Shown here: positions 18,801-28,711 of the stretch, piece after piece
Layout: each line of letters opens with the position of its first letter
Position numbering within the stretch: the first letter of the stretch is position 1
Assembly (NCBI GenBank): GCA_033816765.1
Contig: CM066290.1
Coordinates: 682,001 to 746,000, forward strand
Direction of reading: 5' to 3'
Length of the DNA stretch: 64,000 nt
Source: Nothopassalora personata
Taxonomy: Eukaryota; Ascomycota; Dothideomycetes; Mycosphaerellales; Mycosphaerellaceae
The notes under the pieces: model-generated
What the model was told of the DNA's origin: nothing
What the model saw: only the letters and a program-made list of their open reading frames with translations
The model's database searches: none
Position numbers and translations under genes: made by a program

Positions 18801-21159
18801 ATTACTACTTAGGCATAAACTACACTAGCTATAACACCGAGCGCTAGTAACATTCAACTAACCTAAAGGTAACAGTAGTTTCTAGCTACTTAATTAGCCG
18901 TTATTAAATGACGCTGTAACCCCTATACTTTTACGAGACTAGGTTAAATCCGGGGTCGAACTATCGACTAATAAGAGCATAGAGAACTCCGACTATAATA
19001 ATAGCTATTAAAACAACGCGGTCAATAGTGACGCGTCTTAACAGTACATTAACGACTTTAAGTAGTAATTAATAGATACACTTATAGAGGAAGACCGTGA
19101 GGAGATTATAGTAGACATAGATGCTTCGAACATAGATGCTTCAACGACTCTAGACGTCGCTACCGCTCCTCCTTTAGCAATCCCCTTCGAAGAACTTAGT
19201 TAAATAGATAAGTTTTCCCCTAATTCTAACTATACCCTTACCGACACTAGGAAGAGGCTTAGAACGGCCTACTTCCACTATGCTCTATACAATATTATGG
19301 TTGCTAACGTTATTATTAGCTAGATAGCAGGCATCCGCTAGAGACCTCGTTATCTAGGCCGTAAGTACTACAATGTCCTTCGATCCGAACGTACACGCGA
19401 CTTCTCTCCTCTACGCCGTGTTAATACTATTACGTCGATGCACCGCGATAACCTTCCGCCCGAACCTCTAAACTACCGTGCCGCTATAAAGCACTGCTTC
19501 GCCTAATAATAGCGTAAAGCTATAGCTAAGGAGTTTACTAAGGCAATCTCTACTAGTACATTCAAATAGGTAACTTAGTAAGAGAAGGATTATAATGCTT
19601 AGTAAGAAGAGGAGGGACTTTAGCTACTACTGCCGCTAAAGTAGGTGTATAAGTATAAGCTAGATAAGTATAGTATACTAAAGAGCTTTAAGGCCCGGCT
19701 ATACGTAAGAGGCGATCTATAGGGTACACACTTAGATACATACGCCGCTACACTACTAGTAAGTATGTTCCGCCTCTACTATACTATAGCCGCGAGCTTC
19801 GACCTAGAAGCTAAACAGTTTAATGTTATAAATGCCTTTCTAAATTCGGACCTACCGTACACTATGTACCTATAACTACCTCCTAGAATCGACCGACCAT
19901 CGGATGGATCTAGCTATGCTCTTAAACTAGTTAAGGCTCTCTACGGACTTAAGGAATCCCCTCTCCTTTAGTACTACTCCCTTACTGTAACGCTCTCCTC
20001 TTTAGGCCTAGTTCCCCTATTCGACTCTAAGTGCATCTATTATAACGATAAGGTTATGTTCTTCTTCTACGTAGACAACCTAGTTATGCTCTACTATCGT
20101 AAGAATAAGGCCTATACGGTACACATTAAGTAATAGCTTCTTAACGTATACGAGATGCACGAGCTCGGAGATCTAACCTAGTTCTTAGGAATTAAGGTAA
20201 CACGAGACCGGTAAAAGAGACTACTATAGCTCTTATAAGAGGACTACATAGAGAAGCTCGCCGCTAAGTTTAGTATATCTACTAGCGTACGTAAGACTAA
20301 TGTGCTAGTGGATTAACACCTCGACTAGACGGTACCCGAGGGTTACGTCGTAGACGCTATAAAGATCCTTACGTACTAATAACGCATTAGGTCTCTAAAC
20401 TTCGTAGTAACGTACATACGCCTAGACATCGCCTTTTCCCTATCTATGCTCTCGTAGTACCTAACTAAGCTAACGGACACACATCTAAAGCTTACGGATT
20501 AGTGCTTACGCTACCTCCTAGAGACTAAGAACCTCTACCTTATATATAGCGCTAGTAAGCACATTACTAGCCTATATAGTTAGCCTAAACATCTCGGTAA
20601 GAACCATAAATTCTTTAGCGTATTAGATGCCTCCTACGGCATAAACGTCGATAGGACTAGCTCTAGCGGATGGATCTTTATACTGTTCGGCGGACTAGTC
20701 GATTATAAAGCCTCTAAGTAGATTACTATTACTAAGTCCTTAACTAAAGCCGAACTCCTTAGCCTATTATAAGCGGCATTAGAGCTAATCTAGTAGGAAC
20801 GCATCTTCGCCGAGATCTATCTCGAGTTTAACTAGTGTACACACCTATACTATAATAACACCTAGACCATTCGACTTATTAACTAGTAAGGGTAAAAGCT
20901 TAATACTAAGCTACGCTATGTTAACATCTATTACTATTAGCTCCGCTAGAGAGACTAACGAGGAGATATCGAGATTCGGTATCTTAACACTAACAACATA
21001 CCTATAGATAGGCTTACTAAGCTACTGCTACTATAAAAGTATAAGCACTTCGTAAAGCTACTTAACATAGCTAAGGAAGGCGTAGATCTACGCTCCTTAG
21101 CGCCTACTATAGATACTAACACTAGCCGCATTACCTTAGGAGGTAATAATAACGCTTAA
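15838..21159 (+). pseudogene. Copia gag-pol remnant
   Basis: One long degraded frame. A protease-like segment lies near 17,130-17,170. Integrase zinc and core motifs (HCRACGLAKAYK, then YGHVAMDF) occur at about 17,840-17,940. Reverse transcriptase has QFNVINAFLNSDLP-type sequence near 19,810-19,860 and FFYVDNLVMLY near 20,060-20,090. RNase H ends with DRLTKLL near 21,010. The final stop is at 21,157-21,159. Stops at former Gln and Trp codons are frequent throughout. The left boundary is a guess. Confidence 0.75.
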
Positions 21160-22140
21160 GATACGTAGGCCTACTACACTAGTAGCTCTTCTCAATAGTT
21201 ACTAGTACTAGGCTTTAACTATAGGACTCCTCTTCTCGGCGTATTATAGTATGTACGACATAGTAATTAGCTACTACTAAGCGCTGCTTCTATTATGCCT
21301 CTCCTTCCGCATTCGGATAGATGCGACTTCCCTTTTATCCTTTGTATACTAAAACAGGAAGGAACTAGTAGCAGGACTGCATAAAAACACCTCTTTAGTT
21401 CTAAACCCTTCCTCTTTCTTTAACTAACATAGACCGGTAGAGGCTGTATAGTATATTCGGTACTACTGTCTCCTCTACCGGCTCCGTACTACCGCCTAGC
21501 GCCGCTAGCGCCGCCACCGCTAGAGTAAGCGTCTACTATTTACCGGCGCTACCCTAGTACTATTATTACTAGGTGTTTCTCGGACTCCTATTAGCCTATA
21601 GTAAAAGGACCGGAAACACCCCTATTACTAGTAGCGGTAGAGCGTATAAGCACCTATAACGGCGTAGCTAATTATAGGCGCCGAAATACTATTAACCTCG
21701 CTACTAGTAGCATTACTATTACCACCTCCGTTACTATATTATAACGATCGTTATAACATCATCGATGCCTCTATTATCGTCCTTACCTTACTTAGAGATA
21801 GCATCTCTACCCGCTAGGCGTGTAGTACCTATAGCACTACCGTCGCTAGGATTACCCTTACCCTAAGTAAAAAGATAAGGCCTTTATAAGCTATGAAGAC
21901 CTTTCATTAGGCAAAAGAGTTCCTACTAGGACGTAGCTAAATGGTAATCTCTACCTAAGGTAGGAAGCGGAGTTCTCTAAGACCGTAACCGAAGTTACAT
22001 GTACGCGGTCATTAGATAGTAGTAAGGCACCCTAATTGCCGAAGTAACAGCGTACTATAACACCTAGGATTTTAATTAAGAATAATGGAGCGGACATTAA
22101 AGCGGACGATAGGCTAAGTAATAAATTCAGTAGATATAAT

Positions 22141-22244
22141 AACCCCTAGGACTCGAACCTATAACCTTACATGTCCGTTAAAATGTAGGGAGATAGCACG
22201 CCTTACCGTTTAGTACTATAAGAATAGCTTAGCCACCCTACCGG
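22141..22244 (-). other. tRNA-like segment near copia 3' end
   Basis: On the minus strand GGTTCGAGTCC is a perfect B box in a near-complete T arm, preceded by TGGCTAAGC and GGTAAGGCG segments that could be a D arm split by an insert. The full cloverleaf is not convincing. It lies between the copia pol and 3' LTR, an arrangement like that of the gypsy copies A and C. Confidence 0.3.
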
Positions 22245-22521
22245 ACAAGATTCACATCGTTTAGAACCTATTATATAGGTTAACTATAGTATAAGGGACT
22301 TAGTAAGATTGTAAATAGGGATATAAGGCTAGGACAATAGCCTTACCTAAAACGCTAACTTAGCGCCCTACTGTATAGCTTATAATAGAGCTCTAATAAG
22401 CACGTAGTAACGAAGCCTAACGTTATGAGGTGGGTAGGTAGGGTAATGGGTAATAGATAGGGTGCACGCGATTATATGCGATTAGCTTATTCACCTATAA
22501 GCCGTACGAGCTAAGGGGGTG

Positions 22522-22727
22522 TGTTACGATCTAAGCGTGCACCGGCGCTATAGCCTAATTAAACCTAAGGTAGTAGCCGCTAAGAATTAGGTGACATTAA
22601 TTAGTTACCTATAGCCTTTTCATAAGTAGCCCCTTCAATTCTAGCTTAGACACATGTAATCTACTATCTACTTTTAAAACACCTTTATAAGCCTATTTCA
22701 TAACTTCTAACTACTTATAACGTAATA
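22522..22727 (+). repeat. 3' LTR of the copia element
   Basis: 206 bp, preceded by the purine run AAGGGGG and followed by the TSD copy AGTAG. Confidence 0.9.
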
Positions 22728-23323
22728 AGTAGGACCTAGTATAGCTATTAAGATATATACTACGTAGTTAAGTATTATAAGCGTAGCATTAAGGTAACAA
22801 TTCAATTTATACCTCTCGAGTAGAGGGCATAGGGGTTTAGGGTCCGCTAATCCTCTTATTTTATCTAGCTACTACGCTACTTGTCACGTGACCTAATTTC
22901 TCGGTCCCGGGACCGGTAAATACCCCTGCTTACGTAAGCACCGCTCTATACTACCACAACTCGGATAGGCCTACATAGGGTAGTTAGTAGACATTACTAT
23001 CTAGGTATTTTCTAAGGAATAGTTTAACCTAATGCTATACTCGTTCTCTTAAGAAGGCAGTAGTAAAGATAGGCTTAAGGTTCTTAGGTATAGAGTTAAA
23101 TAAGAAGTATATATCTATTTAAGAGACCTAAGTGTCGAACTTGTCTCGGTCGCTATAGTAGTATTCTAGCTTACTAACCTTAAGGGTGTCGTTACCTATA
23201 TAAGTAGCTAACGCATTAATAGTATCGTTCGCGGTCTAAGGTCGTCGGGCTCTACCTACTTTACTAGGGGCGGGTGTTCCCCGTTTACTCTATCGGTCTC
23301 CTATCGTAGAGGGCGTTTAAAGC
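22728..23323. other. Unassigned RIP-degraded DNA with two perfect palindromes
   Basis: No coding sequence is seen. GTCACGTGAC (22,883-22,892) and CGGTCCCGGGACCG (22,902-22,915) are perfect palindromes close together in otherwise TA-rich sequence. Confidence 0.6.
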
Positions 23324-23787
23324 TATTAGGTTTAGTATAACCTAATAATATTATAAGTTAAGAAGATAAGCTTAATTGGGTTTGTTCTCGGGCTAATAGG
23401 AAGTTAAGGGAGAGTAATAAAGTAGTAGCTGTCTTATCTTATAAAGGCTAAGTAGTAGTAAGGTAGAGGTTAAGTTATAGTGTATTCTAAATAGTAATAT
23501 TAAAGAGTAAGTTAAACGCCTCGAAACTTTAAGGGATTCTTAGCGTTCCTAAATATAAAGGAAATTATTATTAATCTACTCTAATCTGTTAATCTACTTT
23601 ATAGATTACATAGAGCGATAGATTAATTTAGTGTCGTGCTCTATTCTAATCTATTAATCTGTCTTGTAGGTCTCGTAGAGTAATAGATCACTCTACGGTA
23701 GCTGTGTCTTTCTAGCTATAGTTACACCTACTTAACTATAGAGGCTCTAATTAGCCGCGAAGCATTAGCTTAATCTAACCCGTAACA
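23324..23787 (-). repeat. Inverted LTR remnant
   Basis: On the minus strand it begins TGTTACGGG, contains the family motif around GGAACGCTAAGAATCCC, and ends in the same tail as the LTR at 13,414-13,817 (AAGCTTATCTTCTTAACTTATAA...). About 464 bp. No internal element is attached that I can recognise, so it may be a solo LTR. Confidence 0.6.
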
Positions 23788-24541
23788 ATACTATAGTAAG
23801 CTATAAGGTTATATTCCTCTTAATAATCCTACGCTTACTATCAATAATCTACTTAACTAGTCTAAGTGCCTTAATAAGGGTCTTACACTTAGAGAGCCTA
23901 CTAGATATAGGTAGGCCCTTTCTACTATTACTAGGAGGACGCTTATTAGGATCGTTACCGTTACTAGAACTAGTTCTACTACTAAAGACATTACTAGTAC
24001 TACTAAACTAGTTTATAGGAGTCTACTTAATAATATCTACTATAATACTACTTATAAGTTAGTAAACACCCTTAAAATACTATTATGTATATAGTATACC
24101 TTACTAAAGCTTCTTAAAAAGCTTTAAGAATATACGTATAGTAGTTATTAGTATATATAAGTATATATAGTAGTCTAGAAGGGAGCAAGAGAGGTATAAA
24201 GTAGTATAAAGTAGAGAGAGTTACTTAGTAAAGAACTAGCTTCTTTTATATATACCTATAAGGTCTATACGTTACTACCTAGCTATAAGAGCCTTCTTAA
24301 GCCGAGAGAACCTTCTATTTACTTCTAAAAGCGGAAAGATAAGGCATAAATATATCTAAAAGTAGGTCTATAAAGATCTCTTATATATATATAGATCTAA
24401 TAAGATCGCTATCCTTAGTATATGCCTACTTATAGCTAATCTAGTATCTAAAGCTAGTAAAGGTATTTAAGATTAATATAGCAATATAGGTAATATTAAG
24501 TTAATTAGACTACCTTTATAGTAGTTAGTCTAAAGGAGGAG
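23788..24541. other. Unassigned RIP-degraded repeat DNA
   Basis: Strongly TA-rich. The last bases, AAAGGAGGAG (24,532-24,541), look like a polypurine tract before an LTR, so this may be the 3' end of another LTR element's internal region. Confidence 0.4.
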
Positions 24542-24716
24542 TGTTATAAATTAGGTAACTAATAGCTATATTAGTTAGGACTTAGCATATATATACTATA
24601 TTACACTGTTTCTATAGCTAGATAGTCTCACACCCTATAGCAATTTATAAGGGTTACTAATCCACCCTATCGTTTTAATCTAGAAGCTTGTACTCGTCAA
24701 ATACCTATTTACAACA
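24542..24716 (+). repeat. Probable 3' LTR at the edge of the repeat block
   Basis: 175 bp starting TGTTATAAATTAGG after a purine tract and ending TTACAACA, giving TG...CA ends. Normal gene-type sequence begins immediately after, at 24,717. No partner LTR was found in the window, so this is inference. Confidence 0.45.
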
Positions 24717-25146
24717 GATGCGTCGTCCGTGAGGCCAGAATCATAAAGCTTGTGAAGTGCAATTTCTGCTCCACGGCAGCACTGGTGCGCATATCGATGT
24801 TCTTCGCCTCCTTGACGCATTCTCGGCATTGAGACGAGTCATAGGATTGGGCTGTAGAACTAACTAGTCGACACTATCGAATGACTTGCGAGGGCGGACA
24901 TGCATACTGTAATAATAACATTCTATTGCTCCTTAGCAGTGGTGCCTATGTCGACAGAACCAGCTGTAGGTACGGAAAAGACGAAAAGAGAGGTCGAGAT
25001 GCTTGCGCGGACTTGGTCCCGATTCGAGCATCATCATGACCTTCTACTCTTCGTGTCAGCTTTCAACACTCCGGTGCAGCATACATGTACACAGTCATGA
25101 TCCTGCGATGACATGTCTCTGATTTGAAAGAACACCAGCCTCCAAG
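24717..25146. other. Upstream region of OMA1
   Basis: 430 bp of normal composition between the repeat block and the OMA1 start. No gene or clear regulatory motif recognised. Confidence 0.6.
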
Positions 25147-26343
25147 ATGTTCGCCACGCGCACCTTGCTGGCCTTCCGGCCAGCCTTCCGGTCCACGACC
25201 CGAAGCTTCACCACCACATCGACGCGCACGTTCACCGCACGACCGAGCATACCATTCCAGCGACCTCGACAGCGGAAAGACTGGCAGCAGACATGGCACC
25301 AGTCACAGAAGCGAACATACCGGCGCCAAGCATTCAGCTACCAGCGCTTCAAACAATCACAAGCCCTCTTCCAAGCATGGGCAGCACGACCTACATTCTA
25401 CTACGAGATCGGTGGAATCGCCTTCATCGTCGGAGGCTTCTACGTCTACAACCTTGAACCCGTCCCGGTCTCTGGCCGCAAACGCTTCAACGTAGTCAGT
25501 CGGGAGACAGAACAGGCCATGGGCGGACAAATGTACCAGCAAACTATGCAAGAGTTTAGTGGGAAGCTCATGTCGAGCCTCAGTAAAGAGCATCGACAAG
25601 TGCAGAGAGTCCTCAATCGCCTGATCCCACACTCAGGATTGGCAGATGAGCAGTGGGAGATACACGTCATCAACGACGACATGAAGAACGCGTTCGTGAT
25701 ACCAGGCGGGAAAGTGTTTGTCTTCCGCGGGATTCTGGACGTATGTCAAGGCGATGATGGTCTCGCTGCCGTTTTGGGGCATGAGATCGCGCACAACGTG
25801 GCGCACCACGCAGCCGAGAGGATGAGTCAGAGCTTCTTGACTCTGCCTGTAGTGATGCTGACCAGCCTATTGCTTGGAGGCGACGCAAGTCTTTGGCAGT
25901 TCGTCAGTCAGCTAGCATTCACATGGCCCGGCTCCCGCACTCAAGAGGCCGAGGCCGACTACATTGGATTGCTGATGATGGCAGAAAGCTGCTACAACCC
26001 AGAAGCTGCCGTTGGATTGTGGGTAAGAATGGAGAAGGAGGAACAAGTTGCGCCACCACAGTTCTTGAGCACTCATCCTTCGAGTCACAACCGAGTTGAG
26101 AAGATCAGAGGTTGGCTGCCTGAGGCGGAGGTCAAATATGAGAGCGGCGACTGTTCAGCTATCAGACATTTTGGTATGTACACCGCAGAAATGATGAAAG
26201 GGAGCAAGCTGACGTTGCAACAGCCACCGGCTTTCGCGAAGCCACCAGGATCGCACCATGGGCTTGATCGAGACTGCGTGTATGACCACGATGTCAAAGT
26301 TCAACTCTACTCTACCGGTGCCGCACTGGTCACAGGCGCGTGA
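25147..26343 (+). CDS. OMA1: Mitochondrial metalloendopeptidase OMA1
   Basis: A 398-residue M48 zinc protease of the mitochondrial inner membrane. OMA1 works in membrane protein quality control and stress-induced processing alongside the m-AAA protease. The N-terminus is rich in Arg, Ser, Thr and lacks acids up to about residue 40, as a mitochondrial targeting signal should. A membrane segment follows (about 84-103, YEIGGIAFIVGGFYVYNL). The zinc site HEIAH is at 212-216, and the downstream SRTQEAEADYIG supplies the third ligand Glu. Single exon, length close to yeast Oma1 (345) plus a longer leader. The start at 25,147 gives the complete leader. Confidence 0.92.
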   Translation: MFATRTLLAFRPAFRSTTRSFTTTSTRTFTARPSIPFQRPRQRKDWQQTWHQSQKRTYRRQAFSYQRFKQSQALFQAWAARPTFYYEIGGIAFIVGGFYVYNLEPVPVSGRKRFNVVSRETEQAMGGQMYQQTMQEFSGKLMSSLSKEHRQVQRVLNRLIPHSGLADEQWEIHVINDDMKNAFVIPGGKVFVFRGILDVCQGDDGLAAVLGHEIAHNVAHHAAERMSQSFLTLPVVMLTSLLLGGDASLWQFVSQLAFTWPGSRTQEAEADYIGLLMMAESCYNPEAAVGLWVRMEKEEQVAPPQFLSTHPSSHNRVEKIRGWLPEAEVKYESGDCSAIRHFGMYTAEMMKGSKLTLQQPPAFAKPPGSHHGLDRDCVYDHDVKVQLYSTGAALVTGA

Positions 26344-27011
26344 GCTTATCAACACGATTTTGTCGTGCCGACCGGTCTCTTGACTCAATCATGTCAGCCA
26401 CTTGCTACCTACAGCACATCCAACGCTCGTAGTCGCTCACCTCGAGCTCTTGCAGCCAAGCATAAAAGCACCTCTCAGCATCCCGCAAGCAATGTCCAGG
26501 TGAAGCCATGCATCGCATGTAGCAGACAGATCTCGAGAGCAGCATTGCCTGGCGACCTGTCACTCGCAATGCACAATGGTGTCATAAGGCGTGAGCGGCG
26601 CTAGAGGACCTACAGCTGAATCTTGCCGGATCACGGCTAGCAACATGTCAGAAGGACTCTCGCATGAAGGAAGCTCTTGTTCCAAACCACTGATGTGCCC
26701 TCACGCCGCGCAAACGTCAAGGATGAACGTGAGCGAGAAGTGCACAGACGGTGCTCGGACTGCAAGATAAGCTGGTCGGTACCGCGGCACACTGCTGCTC
26801 AGAGATATTGTAGCTGCATACCAGCAAAAGCAGAATCAAGAGAACTCTCTGCCCGCTCCATTTTCCACGTATGTGTAATGCTACCAAAGCTCATTGTGGT
26901 CCGATCTAATCTGAACCATTCATCGAGAGTGCCGTGCAGCACACCTGGATGCCGGAGCTCTCCCCCAGAATTGCCAACATGACCAGTCCCAGTATCAATC
27001 ACTCTTCGAGC
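26344..27011. other. Intergenic, convergent genes
   Basis: 668 bp between the ends of OMA1 (+) and the zinc-cluster gene (-). Only short chance open frames; nothing recognised. Confidence 0.6.
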
Positions 27012-27490
27012 TCATGTGGCCAGTCTCTCACCAACAGTAAGGGTGGTTCGCTTGTCGGCAGATAAGCTGGTGAATTCAGACCATGAATATTCGCATGGCG
27101 TTCCTTTGTTCGCTCCGTAACACTGAGTACAAGGTTTTCCTCGAGAGCACGTCAAGCCTTCGGCGGCGCATGGAAGACACTCTGTCGTCGTGAATTCCCA
27201 CCTTTGGGAGTTATCAGGTCGGCGCCGGGATCGTACACGCAAGCGGTTTGCATGGTGATGCATCGCGAGCAAGTCGGTCGTTTGTGATTACAGTTGCTTC
27301 TGCGGAGTAAACATGCGTGACACTTGCGCCTTGGCCGCTGAGACTGGTTCTGGTTGGACTTGGGCTTGTGAGTCCGCTCGGACTTGAGCTTCTGTGCGCT
27401 CGAAGAGGTCTCGTCGCCACTCTTGTTTTCGCCGGCGGTTGGAGCAGCGGCGTCCTGATCCCGTTGCACGGTACCCGAAGGTGCAAGCAT
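27012..27490 (-). CDS. Small protein with two Zn2Cys6-type clusters
   Basis: Two minus-strand frames each carry a zinc-cluster pattern. The upstream one (ATG at 27,490) has C-x2-C-x6-C-x6-C-x2-C-x6-C (KCHACLLRRSNC...CSRC) after a basic, Ser/Lys-rich N-terminus. The downstream one, ending at TGA 27,012, has C-x2-C-x6-C-x5-C-x2-C-x8-C (ECLPCAAEGLTC...CTQC). A GT...AG intron of 59 nt at 27,180-27,238 would join them in phase to give 139 residues with both clusters back to back. A 35-nt alternative (GTACGA...CAAAG) also keeps both, and a frameshift is a third option. Such a protein could bind DNA, but no activation or fungal transcription factor middle domain is present. The start is only 114 bp after the MED22 stop on the same strand and in the same frame. 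Confidence 0.5.
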
Positions 27491-27604
27491 AAGACTCCCT
27501 ACTTTTGGAAGAGTAGTGTCGGCATCATCGGCTGGAGGAACAGTGTCTGCAAAGTGGTGGTAGGCACCTAAGCCAGGTGAAGGAGCAGGTGCGACCTCAG
27601 GACT

Positions 27605-28377
27605 CTATCCCACAGGCGCTTCCTGTCGTTGCTGCACGCCGGTGAGCTGTCGTAGCAGATCCGCCACGTCTTTGGCATTTTCGTCCAACTTCTGCTTCGC
27701 CTTGCTATTGCCAAGGGTGTTGAGTGGGCCTCGTAACCATAGCTCCTGCAGCTGTCGAACAAGAGTAGCGATGTCTTGAAAGGAGCGAATCTGTAGAAAA
27801 TGTCAGTATTCAAGTCATTACCCACAGCCGTGAAAAGTTTCAGTGAGAGCTGAACTTACCAGCGCAGCAGTCTCGGTCCGCATTTGCAGTTGTGTTGCCG
27901 CAGCGGCGGTACGATCATTGTTATCGAGCTATTGTTCTCGACGTTAGTATCAGCTTCCAGGACACCAGTGAACCGCTCATCCTGGTGAAGCGAGAACAAT
28001 CCTGTGGAGAGAGCTCATGACAAGGACAACGGCGACCGCTGCGACAGACAACAACAGTGATACCGAGCCGTGTGAAGTGCCCCGGCGCGCCTCGCCTTGC
28101 ATCGACAATATTTATTGCATCGTAGCTGCTCGGAGCACTTTACACAGATTGAGATCACTGTTACTTTCTAGAGCAGTACCATTTCTGACGAGAGTCCATG
28201 AAGCTGGAGAGTTACATACCACGGCGAGCTGGATGAGATTCTGATATCGTCTAATGCACTCCGACTGCATCTTATCGAGTCGGTCTGCGTGAGAACGTAT
28301 CAGTCGCACAGTTCACTGTTATTCTTGTGGGACGCACCTTGTAGGGCACGCTTGCTGCGCAGCGAGGGATCGTCCAT
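27605..28377 (-). CDS. MED22: Mediator complex subunit 22 (Srb6-like)
   Basis: A 119-residue head-module subunit of Mediator, the bridge between transcription factors and RNA polymerase II. I infer four exons: 28,338-28,377, 28,220-28,284, 27,860-27,928 and 27,605-27,790. They are joined by introns with GTGCGT/GCAG, GTATGT/ATAG and GTAAGT/ACAG ends, and the exons sum to 360 nt in one frame. The product starts MDDPSLRSKRALQDRLDK and contains the family signature ALIRSFQDIATLVRQLQELWLRGPLNTLG. Length matches yeast Srb6 (121). Intron 2 (27,929-28,219, 291 nt) is long for this genome. The frame stays open for 150 codons after the TAG stop, running into the neighbouring zinc-cluster gene. Confidence 0.8.
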
Positions 28378-28711
28378 GTTGACTTGAGGTGGTCGAGGTT
28401 GTTGCACCAGAAAGAAGTCGCGAAGTGGAAGACGTGTAATTTAGCCGACGCGCTTAAGCTTAGTGCATCCATGCAAGGATCCCAGCAATCAGAAGCCTGA
28501 GCACGGCTGTATTCACTGAAAGACAACTACAGAGACGAAACTCGACGCATGTGAAAGTCAGAGACAGTGTTTTACGATAGTGGCATTAGCTACAACTGAA
28601 AGCATTTTTTGGCAAAAGTCCCAACCCAAGCGCCAAGAGGAGAGATTCACAATCTGGTTCATCCACAAGCTCGACTTATCAATCGACACGACCCAATCAA
28701 ATCTCGACAGC
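28378..28711. other. Intergenic between eIF5 end and MED22 start
   Basis: 334 bp, both neighbours on the minus strand. It must hold the MED22 promoter and eIF5 terminator; no motif recognised. Confidence 0.55.

Larger units (their letters stand above)
15516..22727 (+). mobile_element. RIP-inactivated Ty1/copia element, full length
   Basis: 7212 bp with two 206-bp LTRs (15,516-15,721 and 22,522-22,727), both starting TGTTACGATCTAAGCG, and flanked by the 5-bp direct repeat AGTAG (15,511-15,515 and 22,728-22,732). The domain order protease, integrase, reverse transcriptase, RNase H is that of Ty1/copia. Every coding domain carries RIP-type stops, so this copy is dead. About 1.36 kb without recognisable coding separates pol from the 3' LTR. 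Confidence 0.9.
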
